Below are positions 1-4,207 of a stretch of 5,327 bases of DNA, one piece after another. The DNA comes from Caldisericota bacterium. Lineage in GTDB: Bacteria; CAIJMQ01; JAADFP01. A model generated the notes under the pieces. That model was not told where the DNA came from. It saw nothing but the letters and a program-made list of their open reading frames with translations, and made no database searches. The position numbers and the translations under genes were made by a program. How positions within the stretch are numbered: the first letter of the stretch is position 1; every line of letters begins with the position of its first letter. Where the stretch lies: contig JAADFP010000106.1 of NCBI GenBank assembly GCA_013152825.1, forward strand, positions 1 through 5,327, written 5' to 3'.

Positions 1-1
1 C

Positions 2-973
2 TGGAATAAACTTTTTACTACTTATTTTATATTTACCGGACTTTTATCCGGGCTGAGATTTCTCGAAACAGAGCAGAGAAACTTTCTTATACTCTCTGGT
101 TTAACGTGGGGACTCTCTTTGCTTTCCCACCAGTTCGCTTTCTTTTACTTTATCCCTTTTCTAATTTTTCTTTTCCTGCAAAAAAATAAAAATGACTTCG
201 TGGCAAAATCGCTGTTTATTCTGGTGCTATTACTTGAACTTTTCCCCTGGTACTCCTGGGCCATAGCAAAATTTGGTTGGAAGACCACGTTTATAGAAAA
301 TCCTGCTGTGACTATGGCTTATAAAACTTTACCTAAATGGTTAGGAGTGAGAATTTGGACGTTTTTGTCTACTAACATACCGCTTCTCTTTGTCTATTCT
401 TTACGCAGATGGTTACGTGGATTATCGCCTGCTGCAGGAATGTACAATGGGTATCTTGCATTCTATACTGACTGTATCCCAGGATTTATAGGGATAAGTT
501 TAATTATTACACTTCTTATTCTATTGCTAAAAAGGAAATTAAAAATGGATGTACCTTATAAAAATTTTCTCTATCTCCTAATTCTGGCAGGGATAGGAGG
601 AAGTATTCTCACGCAACCTTATGACTACCTACAAGGAAGTCTACACACAGGTATGTTACCTGCTATGCTTATTTTACTTTCTTTGTGTCTAAACATTATC
701 TTAACCTCGGATTTTAAAAAGAATCTTTGGATGTCTTTACTTGTAGGAGAGTTCTTTATTGCTCTATGGTCAGTCCCTTTGATTCTTCCCTTTGTTAAAG
801 ATGCTAACTTAGAGCTTAAAGTCGAACATCATCTATTATTTCTCTATGACCTGAGTCAAAGTTACCATTACTATATAATGGGACTGATTTTAATTTTACA
901 GGGAGTAGTTATTTACCTGGTGTACAAGACAATAAAAAAGAGACATGATTTCTATTATAATTCCTGCACGTAA
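2..973 (+). CDS. Multi-pass membrane glycosyltransferase, GT-C/GT39-like (3' part; 5' end outside window)
   Basis: Partial gene. The frame is open from base 2 with no stop, so the TTG at 119 is internal and the true start lies upstream; 323 codons are visible. The protein is very hydrophobic. Counting from the TTG codon, likely membrane helices lie near residues 4-21, 29-47, 120-137, 149-165, 178-196, 204-226 and 252-273. Soluble stretches between them include a Trp/Lys/Asn-rich loop (residues 46-80) and a loop at 99-119. The layout, and the segment GLSLLSHQFAFFYF leading into an IP-ended helix, resemble the middle and C-terminal part of polyprenol-phosphate-sugar-dependent GT-C enzymes (PMT/ArnT/GT39 type). 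The catalytic N-terminal loop with the acidic motif is not in the window, so acceptor and sugar are unknown. Its last 29 bases overlap the next gene, a GT2 synthase that could supply its lipid-linked donor. A DUF2723-type protein is an alternative. GT-C membership is likely; the exact family is uncertain. Confidence 0.7.
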   Translation, partial: WNKLFTTYFIFTGLLSGLRFLETEQRNFLILSGLTWGLSLLSHQFAFFYFIPFLIFLFLQKNKNDFVAKSLFILVLLLELFPWYSWAIAKFGWKTTFIENPAVTMAYKTLPKWLGVRIWTFLSTNIPLLFVYSLRRWLRGLSPAAGMYNGYLAFYTDCIPGFIGISLIITLLILLLKRKLKMDVPYKNFLYLLILAGIGGSILTQPYDYLQGSLHTGMLPAMLILLSLCLNIILTSDFKKNLWMSLLVGEFFIALWSVPLILPFVKDANLELKVEHHLLFLYDLSQSYHYYIMGLILILQGVVIYLVYKTIKKRHDFYYNSCT

Positions 974-1655
974 TGAGGAAGAAACCATCGTTTCTACCTT
1001 GTTAAACGTAATTGAACATTTAAGAGCTCTACCTTACGAAATCATTGTGGTCAATGACCATTCTTCGGACAAGACCGTAGAGGTGGTTAAAAATATATCT
1101 CTTGAATATACCCAGGTGAGACTTATCACAAACAATTTTTCTCCCGGCCTGGCAGGAACTCTAAAAAAAGGGTTCTCTGAAGCTATGGGAGAAGTAGTAG
1201 TTCCCGTGATGGCAGATTTGTGTGACGATCCCGAAACAATACGAAAGATGTATGAAAAAATAAGAGAAGGTTATGACGTGGTGTGTGGTTCCCGGTATAT
1301 GAAAGGAGGAGGGAGGGAAGGTGGGCCCTTTTTGAAAGGGGTCCTTTCCAGGTGGGTGGGGAAAACCACCAGATTTTTTACTGGCATTCCTACCCACGAT
1401 GCCACTAATGCTTTCAAAATGTATCGAAAGGAAACAATAGCCAATCTCAAAATAGAAAGCAAAGGGTTTGAAATATTCCTGGAAATTCCCCTCAAACTGT
1501 ACTTCCAGGGTTGCAGAATTACCGAGGTTCCTACTGTCTGGAGAGCTCGCAGCAAAGGTAAGTCAAAGTTTTCTTCCTGGCAGACACTTATCCCTTATTT
1601 AAAATGGCTCACCTGGGGATTCTCCAGAAGACTTTTAGAATTGGGAGAGAAATGA
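945..1655 (+). CDS. GT2 polyprenol-phosphate sugar synthase (dolichol-phosphate mannose synthase-like)
   Basis: Complete 236-residue GT-A glycosyltransferase. It probably transfers a hexose (mannose or glucose) from a nucleotide sugar to polyprenol phosphate on the inner face of the membrane, making the donor for GT-C enzymes. The start is fixed by the classic N-terminus MISIIIPARNEE. Family features follow in order: EIIVVNDHSSDKT (residues 32-44, nucleotide-binding Asp pocket), GLAGTLKKGF (68-77), the acidic segment VMADLCDDPE (88-97), GSRYMKGG (115-122), the THDATNAFKMYR block (150-161), and the C-terminal R-x-x-x-G-K-S-K-F motif (202-209). There is no C-terminal membrane helix or GtrA domain, so it is a single-domain, peripheral type. 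The first Asp of the usual DxD is replaced: M-A-D where D-A-D is expected. The Shine-Dalgarno sequence is weak (AAAGAGA just upstream), which with the 29-base overlap suggests translational coupling. The sugar cannot be told from sequence. Confidence 0.9.
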   Translation: MISIIIPARNEEETIVSTLLNVIEHLRALPYEIIVVNDHSSDKTVEVVKNISLEYTQVRLITNNFSPGLAGTLKKGFSEAMGEVVVPVMADLCDDPETIRKMYEKIREGYDVVCGSRYMKGGGREGGPFLKGVLSRWVGKTTRFFTGIPTHDATNAFKMYRKETIANLKIESKGFEIFLEIPLKLYFQGCRITEVPTVWRARSKGKSKFSSWQTLIPYLKWLTWGFSRRLLELGEK

Positions 1656-2108
1656 AAAAATGATTTCTGGCAGCGGCGATTTATTATTCCCTTTGTTGTT
1701 TTTCTCTTTACGCTTGCTCTCACAGTCACAAATGAAGATAGCGGCGATTTAATCATTTTCTCTTACGTCCTGGGTATTCCCCATCTACCCGGTTATCCTC
1801 TCTATACCAGGCTGGGCAAGCTCTTTACCTACATCCCTATCTTTGTTTTTCCCGGGGAGAAATTTCCCGATGGGGAAGAAGTGAAAGGATTTGTCCAGGA
1901 AACGATAGAGAAAAGGTATCTGCCGGAAACCATTGGTTACATGATAATTGAGTCAATAATAGGAAAGAATCTGCCCAAATTTCCTGTGTGTTCCAACCTG
2001 GTATTTCTCCAGAGAAAATTTGGTTTTCGGCTCTTCCTCCTATTTACCAGGTTCTCCCGAAATAACTGCCACCATTTCTCCTCTTCTTTTCTCAGGGTTA
2101 TCTGCTAA
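1652..2108 (+). pseudogene. Frameshifted and truncated DUF2723 (TMEM260-like) membrane glycosyltransferase remnant
   Basis: The ATG at 1652 overlaps the GT2 stop (ATGA) but runs ATG AAA AAA TGA, stopping after three codons. Removing one A from the six-A run (1655-1660) opens a frame starting M-K-N-D-F-W-Q-R-R. This frame has a membrane helix (about residues 10-25), then TNEDSGDLI, SYVLGIPHLPGYPLYT and GKLFTYIP (1728-1838). Those blocks are the diagnostic N-terminus of DUF2723 proteins, GT-C type enzymes whose animal relative TMEM260 is an O-mannosyltransferase; the acidic EDSGD segment is the conserved luminal motif. Family members are normally several hundred residues with many helices. Here similarity ends near 1841 and the frame continues as a short unrecognised charged tail to a stop at 2106-2108. 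The last 69 bases are antisense to the rsmI 3' end and are probably not real protein. No alternative in-frame ATG, GTG or TTG start precedes the conserved block. A sequencing error in the A-run could explain the frameshift, but not the loss of the rest. Confidence 0.72.
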
Positions 2109-2732
2109 GACCTTGAGTACTTCGCTTATCTTGCCCCGGATGACTTCTTCGAAAACCTTGGTAATCTCTCTGGCCAGAGTCATAGGGCGGTCTCCCAGAA
2201 TTTCTTTTATATCCAGGAGGCTCTTTTCTACCCGGTGGGGGGAAACGTAAAAAATTAATGTGGCATGGCAATCTTTTAATTTTTTCAGCTTTCTGCGCCT
2301 CATTTTCCCCGTGGAGGGAAGGAACCCGCCAAAGTGAAATTCCTGCGTGGACAGGCCAGAAATGGTAAGAGCGGAAAGAAAGGCTGAAGCACCGGGGATA
2401 GGTTTAACTTCTATACCTTCTTCTATGGCTCTTTTTACCAGCATGTATCCGGGATCCGAGATCCCCGGCGTACCTGCTTCCGAGACCAGGGCCAGGGCTT
2501 GGCCTTCTTTCAGGTAGCGTATTACCTGGGGGATACGCGATTTAGCATTGTAAGAGTAGAAACTTAGAAGTTTTTTCCCTTTTATCTGGTGATAGGTAAG
2601 CAGTTTACGCGTGGTGCGTGTATCCTCTGCCAGAATCAGGTCACTCTCTCGTAGAACCTCAAGAGCTCTTAGTGTTATATCCTGCAGGTTGCCAATAGGA
2701 GTACTTACTAAATGAAGTATCCCTTTTGTCAA
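2040..2732 (-). CDS. rsmI: 16S rRNA (cytidine-1402 2'-O)-methyltransferase RsmI
   Basis: Complete 230-residue member of the tetrapyrrole methylase superfamily. RsmI methylates the 2'-OH of C1402 of 16S rRNA in the decoding centre, using S-adenosylmethionine. Visible motifs: LHLVSTPIGNLQDITLRAL (residues 6-24), LAEDTRTTRKLL (34-45), the SAM-binding loop VSEAGTPGISDPG (83-95), PIPGASAFLSAL (111-122), GFLP (136-139), YVSPHR (162-167), LAREITKVFEEVIRG (186-200) and the closing GEMVAVISG strand. The start is TTG (bases 2732-2730), chosen because family similarity begins there and a strong GAGGAGGG lies just upstream. At 230 residues it lacks the C-terminal helical extension of longer homologues such as the E. 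coli enzyme of about 286 residues; the core methylase domain is complete. It is separated from the upstream yacL-like gene by a 435-base repeat-rich spacer, so it may have its own promoter. It converges with the left-hand glycosyltransferase cassette. Confidence 0.95.
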   Translation of the reverse strand: MTKGILHLVSTPIGNLQDITLRALEVLRESDLILAEDTRTTRKLLTYHQIKGKKLLSFYSYNAKSRIPQVIRYLKEGQALALVSEAGTPGISDPGYMLVKRAIEEGIEVKPIPGASAFLSALTISGLSTQEFHFGGFLPSTGKMRRRKLKKLKDCHATLIFYVSPHRVEKSLLDIKEILGDRPMTLAREITKVFEEVIRGKISEVLKVLADNPEKRRGEMVAVISGEPGK

Positions 2733-2736
2733 AGCA

Positions 2737-2744
2737 CCCTCCTC
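2737..2744 (-). promoter_or_regulatory. Strong ribosome binding site of rsmI, supporting a TTG start
   Basis: On the - strand the bases read GAGGAGGG, followed by four bases (TGCT) and then TTG ACA AAA. This near-perfect Shine-Dalgarno sequence selects the TTG at 2732-2730. No in-frame ATG or GTG lies between it and the conserved RsmI N-terminus. Confidence 0.75.
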
Positions 2745-2771
2745 TATGTCTCCCTCTCCTGCATTCTCCTT

Positions 2772-2799
2772 CTGTCATTCCTGCGGAAGCAGGAATCTA
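2772..2799 (+). repeat. REP-like palindromic repeat, copy 1
   Basis: A 28-base element beginning CTGTCAT. Its core is a perfect hairpin: ATTCCTGC (2777-2784), loop GGAA, GCAGGAAT (2789-2796). It matches the reverse complement of 2842-2869 at most positions, and several differences are compensatory on the two arms of the stem (A-T pairs exchanged for T-A). This resembles the dispersed TGTCATTCC-type repeats common between genes in many environmental bacterial genomes. It lies about 40 bases upstream of the rsmI start, so it would be in the 5' leader if transcription starts further upstream. Confidence 0.7.
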
Positions 2800-2841
2800 T
2801 ACCTGGGAGACACATAATATTGCTTTTCATCCTCACTTTCC

Positions 2842-2869
2842 TGGATACCCGCTTTCGCAGGTATGACAG
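2842..2869 (-). repeat. REP-like palindromic repeat, copy 2 (inverted relative to copy 1)
   Basis: On the - strand this also begins CTGTCAT and pairs ATACCTGC with GCGGGTAT around a GAAA loop; one G-T wobble replaces a Watson-Crick pair. Together with copy 1, 42 bases away, it forms an inverted pair like the BIME arrangement of enterobacterial REP sequences. On the other strand it is flanked by CTGGAT and GACAGG, flanks shared with the element at 3075-3101. Confidence 0.7.
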
Positions 2870-2892
2870 GTAGGGCTGGCATTGAAGTAAAC

Positions 2893-2995
2893 TCTAAACA
2901 ACAAATCCCAAACACTAAATAAATCACAAATCATAATTATCAAACCCCAAACAAACTCCAATACCTAAAATCCAAGCTAATTACCAAGTAGCCAG
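2893..2995. repeat. Degenerate A/C-rich heptamer-like repeat region
   Basis: The + strand is almost free of G and can be phased in sevens: CAAATCC, CAAACAC, TAAATAA, then CAAATCA, TAATTAT, CAAACCC, CAAACAA, then CAATACC, TAAAATC, CAAGCTA, with phase slips of four or five bases between groups. The consensus is close to YAAAYMC. It looks like a decayed tandem array rather than coding or promoter sequence. The phasing was done by eye and some of it may only reflect base composition. Confidence 0.45.
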
Positions 2996-3041
2996 GAAAC
3001 TCATTTGTTTACTACTGCCATCTACTCATCCCTAAACCAAC

Positions 3042-3070
3042 CTAAAGTCTAAGGTCTATGGTCTAAAGTC
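3042..3070 (+). repeat. Tandem heptamer array, four units (CTAAAGT type)
   Basis: Four consecutive seven-base units, CTAAAGT, CTAAGGT, CTATGGT and CTAAAGT, followed by the start of a fifth (C). Units differ by only one or two bases. A similar sequence (CTAAACC) lies just to the left at about 3032, and a lone CTAAAGT recurs at 3147. The array is non-coding. Confidence 0.75.
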
Positions 3071-3158
3071 TTTTCTGGATGCCGATGTAAATCGGGACAG
3101 GCAGGCTGACAGGCGGACGCTACTAACTACCCTCCCTCTCTAAGGGCTAAAGTCTTTT
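3063..3158. repeat. 12-base direct repeat bracketing a 72-base segment
   Basis: CTAAAGTCTTTT occurs at 3063-3074 and again at 3147-3158; counting GG and one mismatch to the left, the match covers 15 bases. The 72 bases between them (3075-3146) begin with the palindromic element CTGGAT...GACAGG. The arrangement could be a target-site duplication around a small non-autonomous element. It could also simply be two copies of the local heptamer repeat. Confidence 0.55.
3075..3101 (+). repeat. Third palindromic element, same flanks as copy 2 but a different core
   Basis: The element starts CTGGAT and ends GACAGG, exactly as copy 2 does on the + strand (2841-2870). Its centre is a different hairpin: CCGAT (3082-3086), loop GTAA, ATCGG (3091-3095). 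GACAGGC is repeated directly at 3096-3102 and 3108-3114. It looks like a variant of the same repeat family. Confidence 0.55.
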
Positions 3159-3167
3159 ATCTCACTC

Positions 3168-4196
3168 TCAACGGCGGCGGCGATTTCGTTGGTAGGAGGG
3201 GGCCTCTACGATTTTCCCGAAAATCATTCTTCCTGCAGAGGTCTGGAGTACACTGGTAACTTCTACCCCTACCTCTTCTCCCATGAAATGTTTTCCATCA
3301 TCCACCACCACCATGGTTCCATCCTCGAGATATCCCACTCCCTGGGTGTGTTCTTTCCCTTCCTTTACAATTCTTACTTTGATTATTTCGTTGGGTAGGA
3401 TAACCGGTTTCAGAGCACTGGCCAGCTCATTTATATTCAGACATTCCACGTTCTCTAACTTGGCTACCTTGTTAAGGTTATAGTCGTTGGTAATTATCTT
3501 GGCGTTCAATTCCTTCCCCATTTCAATAAGTTTATCATCCACCTTGGGTATGTTCGGGTAATCCAGGTCTTCTATAATCACCCCCACTTTTGAGCTTTTC
3601 TGCATGCGGGCAAGAATATCCAGGCCTCTTCTTCCCCGCGCGCGCCTTAATGGATCTGAAGAATCAGCAATGTGCTGTAGTTCTGCCAGGACAAAGCGAG
3701 GGATTATCAGAGTTCCTTCCAGGAATCCACTCTCTGCTACATCAACTATCCTTCCGTCAATTATGGCGCTGGTGTCTAAAAGTTTTAATTTTTTCTCTCC
3801 CTTAACTATATCCAGCTGAGGGAAAAACACCTTAAACACCTTGAATTCATCCCTTTTTCTCCAGGCTACTATCATGCCCAGGTAGCCCAGAGAAAGCGCT
3901 ATTCCCACCCGAAGGAATAGGGAGATACGCTGGTCAAAGGGGAAGGTGACAATACTCTGGGTAATCAGATTGGCCATTAGAAGGCCCAACAACAAACCAA
4001 GTCCTCCAGCAATTATTCCCTTGGCAGGTACTTTCTTTAAACAATGCTCAATACCCAGCACCACTATGGCTGCTCCCAATCCTATAAGTGCCCCAGTTAT
4101 CTGGATACGCTGGGAAATTGCCCAGCCAAAAGACATCTGATATCCAATTGTCACCACGGAAATCAGAAATAATATCCTCATCAACTTAATGCCCAT
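3168..4196 (-). CDS. Membrane-anchored PIN-TRAM domain protein, YacL family
   Basis: Complete 342-residue protein: an N-terminal membrane domain, a PIN nuclease fold, then a TRAM RNA-binding domain. Four likely helices lie near residues 7-24, 33-50, 60-82 and 92-112. The PIN domain begins at KLLDTSAIIDGRI (138-150) and carries the expected acidic residues: D141, E172 (in FVLAELQ), D220/D221 (VDDKL) and D238 (ITNDYN). DPLRRARGRRGLDIL (181-195) is the family's basic block. TRAM covers about 266-332 (NEIIKVRIVKEGKEHTQGVG onward), and the protein ends in a basic tail, RNRRRR. PIN domains of this kind are metal-dependent RNases, but the substrate of the YacL family is not well established. The first ATG is preferred because GAGGTG lies four bases upstream; a second ATG at codon 6 has no such site. 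It sits nine bases after radA, a pairing also seen in Firmicutes (radA-disA-yacL). Confidence 0.93.
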   Translation of the reverse strand: MGIKLMRILFLISVVTIGYQMSFGWAISQRIQITGALIGLGAAIVVLGIEHCLKKVPAKGIIAGGLGLLLGLLMANLITQSIVTFPFDQRISLFLRVGIALSLGYLGMIVAWRKRDEFKVFKVFFPQLDIVKGEKKLKLLDTSAIIDGRIVDVAESGFLEGTLIIPRFVLAELQHIADSSDPLRRARGRRGLDILARMQKSSKVGVIIEDLDYPNIPKVDDKLIEMGKELNAKIITNDYNLNKVAKLENVECLNINELASALKPVILPNEIIKVRIVKEGKEHTQGVGYLEDGTMVVVDDGKHFMGEEVGVEVTSVLQTSAGRMIFGKIVEAPSYQRNRRRR

Positions 4197-4200
4197 CTTT

Positions 4201-4207
4201 CACCTCT
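4201..4207 (-). promoter_or_regulatory. Ribosome binding site of the yacL-like gene, overlapping the radA stop codon
   Basis: The - strand reads AGAGGTG, with its AG shared with the TAG stop of radA (4208-4206), followed by AAAG and ATG. Only nine bases separate stop and start, so the two genes are expected to share one transcript and be translationally coupled. Confidence 0.7.

Larger units (their letters stand above)
2733..3167. other. 435-base non-coding spacer made of a mosaic of short repeats
   Basis: This gap lies between the end of the PIN-TRAM gene and the start of rsmI, both on the - strand. I see no credible gene in it on either strand. Reading left to right it holds the rsmI leader, a pair of inverted REP-like palindromes (2772-2869), an A/C-rich stretch with degenerate seven-base periodicity (about 2893-2995), a clean heptamer array (3042-3070), and a third palindromic element (3075-3101) inside a segment bracketed by a 12-base direct repeat. 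No clear intrinsic terminator (GC hairpin plus T run) for the radA operon and no convincing -35/-10 pair for rsmI was found, although both are expected somewhere here. Confidence 0.8.

Noticed and set aside
1305..1341. G-rich tract (three GGG runs plus GGGG) with a CCCTTT/AAAGGG hairpin, possible G-quadruplex
   Set aside because: It encodes the conserved Gly-rich segment of the GT2 enzyme (MKGGGREGGPFLKG); the loop to the fourth run is long, so coding constraint explains it well enough.
1161..1555. Two open frames on the - strand opposite the GT2 gene (78 and 94 codons)
   Set aside because: They are antisense to a clearly conserved glycosyltransferase, have no recognisable protein features, and reflect its codon use.
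1660..1752. Short + strand frame starting at the second ATG after the GT2 gene (about 30 codons)
   Set aside because: It overlaps the DUF2723 coding block in another frame and has no family features; the out-of-frame ATG is a by-product of the A-run context.
2004..2017. TTTCTC-CA-GAGAAA inverted repeat near the convergent gene ends, considered as a terminator
   Set aside because: The stem is AT-rich, the loop is only two bases, and no clean T run follows on either strand.
2785..2815. TATTAT and TATAGAT boxes on the - strand considered as the rsmI -10 element
   Set aside because: No acceptable -35 sequence lies 16-18 bases upstream of either, and both overlap or adjoin the REP-like repeats.
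2772..2869. CRISPR array or attachment site in the spacer
   Set aside because: Only two repeat copies, in opposite orientation, with no regular spacers and no cas, integrase or tRNA gene nearby.
3082..3095. CCGAT/ATCGG hairpin considered as the intrinsic terminator of radA-yacL
   Set aside because: The stem has only five base pairs and no T tract follows it on the - strand; it fits better as a repeat element.
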